Source of the DNA: an uncultured eubacterium 1-6
GTDB taxonomy: Bacteria > Bacillota > Clostridia > Lachnospirales > Lachnospiraceae
DNA length: 32,857 nucleotides
NCBI GenBank assembly: GCA_903789595.1
Contig: CAIFEZ010000001.1
Coordinates: 226,343 to 259,199, forward strand
Reading direction: 5' to 3'
The notes beneath the pieces are model-generated. The model saw only the letters and a list, made by a program, of their open reading frames with translations, made no database searches and was not told the DNA's origin. Positions 17,016-24,987 of this stretch are shown in pieces; position 1 is the stretch's first letter; every line of letters begins with the position of its first letter. The position numbers and the translations under genes were made by a program.

Positions 17016-17699
17016 ATGGCAAAGAAACAGCCGGATCTTTCTGAAATCGAACAGAAGAAAACGCTGGCGCTTGAGGTGATCCGCAGACTGAAGAACGAAT
17101 ATCCGGACGCTCACTGCACGCTGTCATATGAAGATGCCTGGCAGCTTCTGGTCAGCGTCCGGCTGTCGGCACAGTGCACGGACAAGCGGGTGGACATGAT
17201 CACGCCGAAGCTCTTCGAGAAGTTTCCATCGGTGGCATCCCTGGCGGCTGCCGAACCGGCGGAAATCGAGGAGATTGTAAGGCCCTGCGGTCTCGGCCCC
17301 AGCAAGGCGAGAGATATCTCTGGATGTATGCGGATGCTGCATGAGCAGTATCACGATCGTGTGCCGGACACCATGGAGGAGCTCCTGAAGCTCCCGGGTG
17401 TCGGCAGAAAGAGCGCCAATCTGGTGCTGGGAGACGTATTCGGAAAACCCGCCATTGTCACAGATACCCATTGTATCCGCCTGTGCAACCGGATCGGCCT
17501 TGTGGATAATATCAAGGAGCCCGCCAGGGTCGAGCGGGAACTTTGGAAGATCATACCGCCGGAGGAGGGCAGCGACCTCTGCCACCGGTTCGTCAATCAC
17601 GGACGGGAGGTCTGCGCTGCAAGACGGCCGAAATGCGAAAGCTGCTGTCTGAAGGATATCTGCCGGTACGGAAGTGCGGCGGATATGAGCACAGAGTGA
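17016..17699 (+). CDS. nth: endonuclease III (DNA glycosylase/AP lyase)
   Basis: Base-excision repair enzyme that removes oxidised pyrimidines and cuts the DNA backbone. The helix-hairpin-helix LPGVGRKSAN carries the catalytic lysine (K132), D150 in TDTHC is the catalytic aspartate, and the C-terminus has a 4Fe-4S site spaced C-x6-C-x2-C-x5-C (CAARRPKCESCCLKDIC). At 227 aa from the ATG at 17016 it is slightly longer than E. coli Nth. An ATG at 16995 and a TTG at 16944 are in-frame alternatives, and no start has a strong ribosome site. It follows leuS closely and may be read from the leuS promoter. Confidence 0.95.
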   Translation: MAKKQPDLSEIEQKKTLALEVIRRLKNEYPDAHCTLSYEDAWQLLVSVRLSAQCTDKRVDMITPKLFEKFPSVASLAAAEPAEIEEIVRPCGLGPSKARDISGCMRMLHEQYHDRVPDTMEELLKLPGVGRKSANLVLGDVFGKPAIVTDTHCIRLCNRIGLVDNIKEPARVERELWKIIPPEEGSDLCHRFVNHGREVCAARRPKCESCCLKDICRYGSAADMSTE

Positions 17700-17729
17700 G
17701 CCAAATTCGCAATCCTGCTTTTGACCGTA

Positions 17730-17750
17730 AGATACGTCTTTTTGACCACA
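17730..17750 (+). repeat. 21-base motif shared with 28959-28979
   Basis: These 21 bases (core GATACG then T-run then TTGACCACA) match the segment at 28959-28979 at 19 positions. TTTTGACC also occurs once more 20 bases to the left (17719-17726). Both copies lie between genes. It could be a -35 region with flanks or a protein-binding site. Confidence 0.45.
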
Positions 17751-17768
17751 AGTCAGCAACTGTAATTA

Positions 17769-17797
17769 TTGACTATCTCAACTGAAAGTGATAAAAA
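17769..17797 (+). promoter_or_regulatory. candidate sigma-A promoter of the ATP synthase operon
   Basis: TTGACT (17769-17774), a 17-base spacer and TAAAAA (17792-17797) form a plausible promoter. A second candidate uses TTGCCG (17848-17853) with the AT-rich ATATAT near 17872. A 10-base palindrome AGTGATCACT (17807-17816) lies just downstream of the first and might be an operator. The leader to atpB would be about 180 bases. Confidence 0.45.
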
Positions 17798-17885
17798 AAT
17801 AATAAAGTGATCACTTGCAATCAGAGCCATCTTGCTTGACTGTAAAATTGCCGGTGATCATTTTTATGCGCATATATAGGGCAAT

Positions 17886-17901
17886 GCCCCGTAAGCGGGG
17901 C
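17886..17901 (+). other. GC-rich hairpin in the leader of the ATP synthase operon
   Basis: GCCCCG and CGGGGC (17886-17891, 17896-17901) form a perfect stem with a TAAG loop, about 90 bases before atpB. There is no T-run, so it is not a standard terminator; it could influence mRNA stability or be part of a regulatory leader. Confidence 0.5.
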
Positions 17902-17987
17902 GCAACGACATGTATTCGCTGCGGAACGCCTTGCTGGGTTTACCCTGAATGCTTCAGCAGTAACACGTTAGAAAGAAGGTGGTGAGA

Positions 17988-18746
17988 ATGAGTATGGCAC
18001 AGAAGCTTGTGGAAGATCTTAAGGTCCAGGACGCATTTGTGATCCCTGTCTTCGGGGGCATCCATATTGCCGAATCCGTTGTGGTTTCCTGGGTCGTCAT
18101 GGGTATTCTTGTAGCACTGGCACTCTGGCTGACTCATGGAATGAAAGTTCGGAACCCGGGGAAGAAACAGGTTGCAGTTGAAGCGTTTGTAACCTGGCTT
18201 GAGAAGACGATCAAGGGTATGCTCGGTCCCGATGCGGGAGAGTATGCGGAATATCTGATGACGGTCATTATGTTCATCGGTCTTTCCAATATTATCGGAC
18301 TGCTTGGAATGAAGCCTCCGACGAAGGACCTGGATGTGACGGCCGCGCTTGCCATAATGAGCATTGTACTGATTGAGGCGGCAGGTATTAAACGGAAGGG
18401 CGTTCTGGGCTGGCTGAAGAGCTTCACCCAGCCGGTCGGAATCGTTACGCCGATCAACATTCTTGAGGTGTTTATCCGTCCGCTTTCCCTTTGCATGCGA
18501 CTCTTCGGCAACGTACTCGGATCATATGTTATCATGACACTGATCGAGAATCTGATTCCAGTAGGCGTTCCGCTTATCTTCAGCTTCTACTTTGATATCT
18601 TTGACGGAATGATTCAGGCATATGTATTTGTATTCCTTACCTCGCTGTTCATAGCCGAGGCGGCAGAGATCACTCCGGAAGAGCCGAAGAAGAAAAAAGT
18701 CAGAAAGAATAAGAACAAAAAGAAAGCTGTTGCCGTTGCCGCATAA
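17988..18746 (+). CDS. atpB: F-type ATP synthase subunit a, with lysine-rich tail
   Basis: Membrane subunit a of the F0 sector, 252 aa, which forms the proton half-channels beside the c-ring. The essential arginine is R171 in SLCMRLFGN, and the final helices contain the family pattern IFDGMIQAYVFVFLTSLFIAEA. After that, instead of ending, the protein adds a tail with about a dozen lysines (EEPKKKKVRKNKNKKKAV), expected on the cytoplasmic side. I chose the ATG at 17988, five bases after AGGTGG at 17977-17982; ATG at 17994 is a near alternative. First gene of the operon: no atpI or atpZ precedes it. Confidence 0.95.
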   Translation: MSMAQKLVEDLKVQDAFVIPVFGGIHIAESVVVSWVVMGILVALALWLTHGMKVRNPGKKQVAVEAFVTWLEKTIKGMLGPDAGEYAEYLMTVIMFIGLSNIIGLLGMKPPTKDLDVTAALAIMSIVLIEAAGIKRKGVLGWLKSFTQPVGIVTPINILEVFIRPLSLCMRLFGNVLGSYVIMTLIENLIPVGVPLIFSFYFDIFDGMIQAYVFVFLTSLFIAEAAEITPEEPKKKKVRKNKNKKKAVAVAA

Positions 18747-19008
18747 TCTCGCGTGTCATCTTGACAGAGAAGAAGATTGTGTATCCCGATGCCGGAGAAG
18801 AATAGAAATGTGCATCAAAGATGTCGGCACAGAAGGATTGCATATTGCAGACAATTTGGAATCAGCGGCAGATGGCCGTACGGTCAGCTGTTTATGAAAA
18901 GGTCAACTATGATATCGGATGAAATCCGTGTATGGGCTTCCGGATTTATTCCGAAGAAAAATGATGAATTTCCGGTTTGATGCCGGAAGATTACAGGAGG
19001 AAATAAAA
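18747..19008 (+). other. 262-bp spacer between atpB and atpE without a credible gene
   Basis: Unusually long gap inside an ATP synthase operon. A frame can be read across part of it, but it lacks a ribosome site and any family resemblance. TTGACA at 18761-18766 has only a poor -10 partner. A small stem, TTCCGG/CCGGAA, lies at 18970-18987 just before the strong AGGAGG of atpE; it could affect the high expression needed for subunit c or mark an mRNA processing site. Confidence 0.4.
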
Positions 19009-19221
19009 ATGACAGCACTTGGAGCAGGAATCGCAGCACTCGCTTGTATCGGCGCAGGACTTGGAATCGGTATCGCAACCGGACACGCAACAGACGCTAT
19101 CGCAAAGCAGCCGGAAGCCGACAACAAAATCATGAGAAACCTTCTTCTCGGATCCGCACTTGCAGAGGCAACGGCTATTTACGGTTTCGTACTGGGTCTG
19201 ATGATTCTGTTTGTAGCATAA
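19009..19221 (+). CDS. atpE: F-type ATP synthase subunit c
   Basis: Proteolipid of 70 aa, two helices joined by the polar loop KQPE (33-36), which assembles into the rotor ring. The ion-binding carboxylate is E53 in LAEATAIYG. The residues typical of sodium-binding rings are absent: the helix 1 glutamine position is isoleucine (GLGIGIATG) and the residue after E53 is alanine, not serine, so proton coupling is inferred. ACAGGAGG stands eight bases before the ATG, the strongest ribosome site in the operon, as expected for the subunit needed in most copies. Confidence 0.96.
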   Translation: MTALGAGIAALACIGAGLGIGIATGHATDAIAKQPEADNKIMRNLLLGSALAEATAIYGFVLGLMILFVA

Positions 19222-19307
19222 GCCATATCGGAAAGGCTTCGGTTATTCTGAATAAATTTCAGTGACAATGATTTCGTATCAGGGTACGGAACAACTTAGG
19301 AGAAGAC

Positions 19308-19793
19308 ATGTTACGTTTTGATTTAAATGTTTTATGGACGGTCATCGATCTTCTGATTCTGTATTTTCTTCTGAAAAAGTTCCTTTTCGGAAGAGTACAC
19401 AAGATCCTCGATCAGAGAGCAAAGGACATTGAGAAGTCCTACACGGACGCGGAGAACACGCAGAAGGATGCCGATGCTCTCAAGACAAAGTATGAGGAAA
19501 CGATCAAGAGCATTGATGATGAGAAAAAGAAAGCTGCCGACGAGGCCAGAGCGAAGGCCAACATGGAATACGACCGTATCGTAGATTCGGCCAAGGCAGA
19601 CGCTGACAAGATTATTAATGATGCCAGAGCCAAGGCAGCTGCAGAGACGACAGACCAGAAGCACAAAGCAGAGGAAGACATTGTCGAGATGGTTAAGGAT
19701 GCCGCTGCCAGAATCGCAGAGGCTGAGGACGACGACAAGATGTATGATGCTTTCTTGAAGAAGGTCTCAGCGAATAAAGATAAGAAAGACTGA
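19308..19793 (+). CDS. atpF: F-type ATP synthase subunit b
   Basis: Peripheral stalk subunit of 161 aa: one N-terminal transmembrane helix (about residues 5-25, VLWTVIDLLILYFLLKKFLF) followed by a long charged alpha-helix for the right-handed coiled coil. Its length is normal, so the delta N-terminal domain that is missing from this operon has not been fused here. AGGAGA precedes the ATG. It ends four bases before the start of the fused delta-alpha gene, so translation is probably coupled. Confidence 0.93.
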   Translation: MLRFDLNVLWTVIDLLILYFLLKKFLFGRVHKILDQRAKDIEKSYTDAENTQKDADALKTKYEETIKSIDDEKKKAADEARAKANMEYDRIVDSAKADADKIINDARAKAAAETTDQKHKAEEDIVEMVKDAAARIAEAEDDDKMYDAFLKKVSANKDKKD

Positions 19794-19797
19794 CACT

Positions 19798-21612
19798 ATG
19801 GGTGAGAACAAAACAATAAAGTTGGACGAGAACGGAAAGCTTCATGCGGTTCTTCGCTGCGTAACCGAGCCGAGCGGAGAGCAGAGACAGAAATTCATTC
19901 AGTTTCTGAAAAACAAGTATGAGCTTGAAGACACGGATCAGGTAAATCTTGAGATCGTTCAGGATCCGGATGTACACGGCGGTTTCATTCTCGACATCGG
20001 AAGCGACGAGTACGACTGGAGCACCCGCGGAAGAGAGAGACAGTTTGAGAACCAGATCAACGATGCCAGAGCAAAGGCTGCGAGAGAAAAGAGCCAGGAA
20101 GGCATCATGGAGATCATGCGTGCGGCCGTTGAGCAGTTCCATCTCGAGGCGGAACAGTCGGAAGTCGGTCATGTTCTGACGGCCGGCGATGGAATTGTAA
20201 CCATCACAGGTCTGGATCATGTGCAGTACGGTGAGATTCTGGTCTTCGAAAACGGCGTCAAGGGAATGGTACAGAACATCGGAGAGGACGGAATCGGCGC
20301 GATTCTGTTTGACGCGGAGGGCACCATCGGTGAGGGAACCCGTGTCACCGGTACCGGAAAGCGCGCGGGTATTGCCTGCGGCGACGGATATCTCGGCCGT
20401 GTCATCGATGCGCTGGGCAATCCCATCGACGGAGGAGCACCGGTAAAGGGTGATGAATACCGTGCGATCGAGCAGCCGGCGCCGGGAATCATCGACCGTC
20501 AGCCGGTTACGGTTCCGCTGGAGACCGGTATTCTGGCGATTGATTCCATGTTCCCGATTGGCCGCGGACAGCGTGAGCTGATCATCGGCGACCGGCAGAC
20601 AGGTAAGACATCCATCGCTATGGACGCTGTTCTGAACCAGAAGGGCAAGAACTGCTACTGCGTCTATGTCGCAATCGGACAGAAGGCATCTACGGTAGCC
20701 AGCATTGTAAATACACTGAAGAAAAATGACGCGATGTCCTATTCGATTGTTGTGGCATCTACCGCGGCAGATCCGGCACCGCTTCAGTACATTGCGCCTT
20801 ATGCCGCGACATCAATTGCCGAGTACTTCATGCACAGAGGCAAGGATGTTCTGATCATCTATGATGACCTGAGCAAGCATGCCGTTGCATACCGTACGCT
20901 GTCCCTGCTTCTCGGAAGATCTCCGGGACGTGAGGCATATCCGGGCGATGTATTCTATCTGCATTCCAGACTTCTCGAGAGATCCTCGAGGCTGTCGGAG
21001 AAGCTCGGCGGAGGATCCATCACCGCATTGCCGATCATTGAGACGCAGGACGGCGATGTTTCCGCGTACATTCCTACCAATGTCATTTCCATCACGGACG
21101 GACAGATTTTCCTGGAGTCCGATCTGTTCTTCGAGGGACAGAGACCGGCCGTCAACGTCGGACTTTCCGTATCCCGTGTAGGAGGAGCAGCGCAGACAAA
21201 GGCCATGAAGAAGGCAGCAGGTTCCCTGCGTATCGATCTGGCGCAGTTCCGCGAGATGCAGGTGTTCACCCAGTTCAGCTCTGATCTGGACGAGGCAACC
21301 CAGAATCAGCTGAAGCAGGGAAATGTCCTGATGGAGCTGCTGAAGCAGCCTCTCGGTCATCCGCTTTCGACGGCTGACCAGGTCATCACGCTCTGCGTTG
21401 CCGAGCACAAGAAGATGATCAATGTTCCGGTAAAGAACGTGAAATCCTACCAGAAGGAAATGCTTGCGTTCTTCGCCGACAGGTATTCGGACATTGTCGA
21501 GGAGATCAACAAGAAGGGACAGCTTCCGGACGAACTTTCCGAGAGAATCCTGACGGCAGCGGATGAGTTTGACGCGGCGTACGCAGAAGCACACAAGCCA
21601 AAGAACGCATAA
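19798..21612 (+). CDS. atpA: F-type ATP synthase alpha subunit fused to a delta (OSCP) C-terminal-like domain
   Basis: Protein of 604 aa, about 100 longer than normal alpha. Residues about 10-80 look like the C-terminal half of delta/OSCP: a short strand (LHAVLRCVTE), a helix (SGEQRQKFIQFLKNKYEL), a strand (VNLEIVQDPDVHGGFILDIG) and the closing DEYDWSTRGR, equivalent to the family's DGSVRGRL. From about residue 95 a normal alpha follows: EGIMEIMRAAVEQF as the N-terminal helix, Walker A GDRQTGKTS, and a typical C-terminus. No separate atpH exists between atpF and here, and the six-helix N-terminal half of delta is not seen anywhere in the operon. The frame is continuous and the junction shows no sign of a sequencing artefact. 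Start is four bases after atpF with only a weak ribosome site. Confidence 0.93.
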   Translation: MGENKTIKLDENGKLHAVLRCVTEPSGEQRQKFIQFLKNKYELEDTDQVNLEIVQDPDVHGGFILDIGSDEYDWSTRGRERQFENQINDARAKAAREKSQEGIMEIMRAAVEQFHLEAEQSEVGHVLTAGDGIVTITGLDHVQYGEILVFENGVKGMVQNIGEDGIGAILFDAEGTIGEGTRVTGTGKRAGIACGDGYLGRVIDALGNPIDGGAPVKGDEYRAIEQPAPGIIDRQPVTVPLETGILAIDSMFPIGRGQRELIIGDRQTGKTSIAMDAVLNQKGKNCYCVYVAIGQKASTVASIVNTLKKNDAMSYSIVVASTAADPAPLQYIAPYAATSIAEYFMHRGKDVLIIYDDLSKHAVAYRTLSLLLGRSPGREAYPGDVFYLHSRLLERSSRLSEKLGGGSITALPIIETQDGDVSAYIPTNVISITDGQIFLESDLFFEGQRPAVNVGLSVSRVGGAAQTKAMKKAAGSLRIDLAQFREMQVFTQFSSDLDEATQNQLKQGNVLMELLKQPLGHPLSTADQVITLCVAEHKKMINVPVKNVKSYQKEMLAFFADRYSDIVEEINKKGQLPDELSERILTAADEFDAAYAEAHKPKNA

Positions 21613-21641
21613 TCTCAGCCGAGAATTGAAGAAGGAAAAAT

Positions 21642-22631
21642 ATGTCAGCAACACGTGAAATCAAGGAAAGAATTGATAGCGTCAATAATACACTGAAGAT
21701 TACGAGCGCTATGTACATGATTTCTTCTACAAAAATGAACAACGCGCGTAAAGCACTGGCAAATACCGAACCGTATTTTTATGCGCTGCAGGATATGTTC
21801 GGACGGGTGCTCCGTCACCTTCCGGACGGCTACAGCCATCCGTATCTGGATGAGCGTGAGGTGGCTTCCAAGAGCGATCTCCGCCGGGCGATTATCTGCG
21901 TGACCGCAGATAAGGGACTTGCAGGCGCATACAACCACAATGTACTGAAGCTGACAGAGGAGAAGCTGAGACCCGCGAACAATGACATGCTTTATGTGGT
22001 CGGCGAGGTCGGCCGTCAGTATTTCGCGAATCACAACGTAAATGTAGACGGTGCTTTTCACTACACTGCCCAGAAACCGACCCTCTCCAGAGCACGTTCG
22101 ATTGCATACCGGATGCTGGATCTGTTCGAGCGCAAAGAGGTGGACGAGGTATATATTATCTACACCAGAATGAAGAACTCCATGGAAACCGAGACGGAGA
22201 TCCGACAGCTTTTGCCGCTGATCCGTCTGAACGAGGAGTTTTTCAGGCAGAACATGACGAAGCTCAGCGGAGTGTATCAGGAGACCTTTGACATGGAACC
22301 GGGACCGGATCTTCTTCTGAACAACATCATTCCCGACTTTATCAACGGTTACATATACAGTGCACTTGTGGAATCGTACTGTGCGGAGCACAGTTCCCGT
22401 ATGCAGGCGATGGACGCCGCAAATAAAAACGGCAGCGAACTGGTCCAGGAGCTGAGCATTCAGTACAACCGGGAGCGTCAGGCTCAGATCACACAGGAGA
22501 TTACGGAGGTCTGCGCAGGCGCGAAGGCGCGGGCGCTGCAGCAGAAGAAACATAAGAAGAAAAATATGCCGAAGTTTGAAAACCAGCAGGGAGAGGATCT
22601 CGATACTTTCCAGGCCGGCGCGCTTCATTAA
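21642..22631 (+). CDS. atpG: F-type ATP synthase gamma subunit with extended C-terminus
   Basis: Central rotor shaft subunit, 329 aa against about 285-290 usually. The N-terminal helix (SATREIKERIDSVNNTLKITSAMYMISSTKM) and the C-terminal helix (YNRERQAQITQEITEV) are typical. Where other gamma chains stop, this one continues for about 35 residues: a basic stretch (QQKKHKKKNMPKF) and an acidic end. In the folded enzyme the C-terminal helix points into the alpha3beta3 bore, so such an extension would sit near the top of F1 and needs room there. AGAAGGAAA precedes the ATG. Confidence 0.94.
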   Translation: MSATREIKERIDSVNNTLKITSAMYMISSTKMNNARKALANTEPYFYALQDMFGRVLRHLPDGYSHPYLDEREVASKSDLRRAIICVTADKGLAGAYNHNVLKLTEEKLRPANNDMLYVVGEVGRQYFANHNVNVDGAFHYTAQKPTLSRARSIAYRMLDLFERKEVDEVYIIYTRMKNSMETETEIRQLLPLIRLNEEFFRQNMTKLSGVYQETFDMEPGPDLLLNNIIPDFINGYIYSALVESYCAEHSSRMQAMDAANKNGSELVQELSIQYNRERQAQITQEITEVCAGAKARALQQKKHKKKNMPKFENQQGEDLDTFQAGALH

Positions 22632-22687
22632 GCTTGTAATGCCCTGCCTTTTCAGGCATGGGCGTTGACACAATAGAAAGGACATGA

Positions 22688-24079
<1,392 letters not shown>

Positions 24080-24169
24080 GAGAATCCGGCACATGCGTCA
24101 GCCGGCAGAAGGTCTCAGGAGATCTGAGCCGATGCCGTCGACGCGTCAGGAATAAGATCGAGGTGTAAC

Positions 24170-24586
24170 ATGGCAGAAGCCAAATATTATCTCAGAGTCA
24201 TCGCATCGGATAAAGCCTTTTTCGGCGGTTACGTCACAAGTCTCAAGGTTCCCACCATTGACGGGAGGGAAGGCTTCCTTGCGCATCATTCGCAGATAAT
24301 GCTTGCAATCGTGCCCGGGGAGATCGATTTTGTTACGGCAGACGGCAAAAAGGTAACGGCTGTCTGCGGCAACGGCTCCATGATCTTCGCCAATAACCGC
24401 GCGACGATCCTGGTGGATACCTGTGAGACCCCGGATGAGGTCGACAAGCATCGTGCCGAGGAGGCGCTGGAGCGTGCAAAGGAGCGTCTGCGTCAGAAGC
24501 AGAGCCTGCGTGAATACAAGATGACGCAGGCGTCTATTGCGCGTGCGCTTTCACGGCTGAAATTCAAGGACAAGTATATCAACTGA
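24170..24586 (+). CDS. atpC: F-type ATP synthase epsilon subunit
   Basis: Rotor subunit of 138 aa that links gamma to the c-ring and can inhibit ATP hydrolysis. The N-terminal beta-sandwich contains the family pattern TIDGREGFLAHHSQIMLAIVPGEI and NGSMIFANNRATILVDT; two C-terminal helices follow (DKHRAEEALERAKERLRQ and TQASIARALSRLKF). GAGGTG lies before the ATG. Last gene of the operon, closed by a strong terminator 60 bases later. Confidence 0.95.
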   Translation: MAEAKYYLRVIASDKAFFGGYVTSLKVPTIDGREGFLAHHSQIMLAIVPGEIDFVTADGKKVTAVCGNGSMIFANNRATILVDTCETPDEVDKHRAEEALERAKERLRQKQSLREYKMTQASIARALSRLKFKDKYIN

Positions 24587-24645
24587 TCATGGGATCAGGC
24601 CGGGAAACCGATGCGTCACCCGGAAAAGAAAATATGCGTGATACG

Positions 24646-24695
24646 GAGACCTCCCGCAGGGGCAGCAATGCTTTGCGGGAGGCCTCTTTATCTTT
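24646..24695 (+). terminator. intrinsic terminator of the ATP synthase operon
   Basis: GAGACCTCCCGCA (24646-24658) pairs with TGCGGGAGGCCTC (24674-24686) with one mismatch, and TTTATCTTT follows. It marks the end of the atp transcript. Confidence 0.85.
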
Positions 24696-24730
24696 CGGAA
24701 GCACTTATTTATACAATACGTGCGACATAA

Positions 24731-24903
24731 ACTGTATAAGCTGCGCGCCGCTCCGCACGTCGTGCTCTCGCGTCGCTACAGGTATTCGGATTCCGCGCAT
24801 CTGCGCTTCATCCTCATACCTGTTGCCTTCGAAATCGCAAAAGTCTCTTACGCACGCTTCGCGTGCGACGAGCCCTTCTGCGTTTTCGAAGAGCTGATAC
24901 AGT
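24731..24903 (+). repeat. interspersed palindromic repeat, full copy B (173 bp)
   Basis: Second full copy of the repeat at 4908-5081, same orientation. The ends are ACTGTATAAGCT (24731-24742) and AGCTGATACAGT (24892-24903), 11 of 12 complementary. The right half forms a long stem of its own: CTTCGAAATCGCA (24827-24839) pairs with TGCGTTTTCGAAG (24879-24891) with one mismatch, enclosing the perfect hairpin GCACGC-TTC-GCGTGC (24852-24866). Another stem, GCAC-GTC-GTGC, lies in the left half. It sits between the atp terminator and the malQ promoter. Confidence 0.85.
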
Positions 24904-24921
24904 AAAAAATGATCTAGCAGG

Positions 24922-24951
24922 TGTACAGCCGGCATGTATTTATATTATAAT
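24922..24951 (+). promoter_or_regulatory. sigma-A promoter for malQ
   Basis: TGTACA (24922-24927), an 18-base spacer and a consensus TATAAT (24946-24951). The start would be near 24958, giving a leader of about 30 bases. The -35 box begins 19 bases after the repeat element ends. Confidence 0.65.
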
Positions 24952-24987
24952 AGATGAATATGTGTACGGTGAAGGAGTATGAAAAAG

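Noticed and set aside
18777-18980. 67-codon open frame between atpB and atpE
   Set aside because: No ribosome site, unlike any atp subunit, and composition does not resemble a membrane or stalk protein.
19009-19221. Sodium-coupled ATP synthase
   Set aside because: The glutamine of helix 1 and the serine/threonine after the key glutamate, both needed for sodium binding, are missing in AtpE.
19798-20040. Sequencing frameshift that joined a separate atpH to atpA
   Set aside because: Only about 80 residues of delta C-terminal type are present; the preceding DNA is atpF in full, so there is no room for the delta N-terminal half in any frame.
22641-22664. Terminator between atpG and atpD
   Set aside because: A bulged ATGCCCTG/CAGGCAT stem exists but lacks a T-run and would cut the operon before beta.
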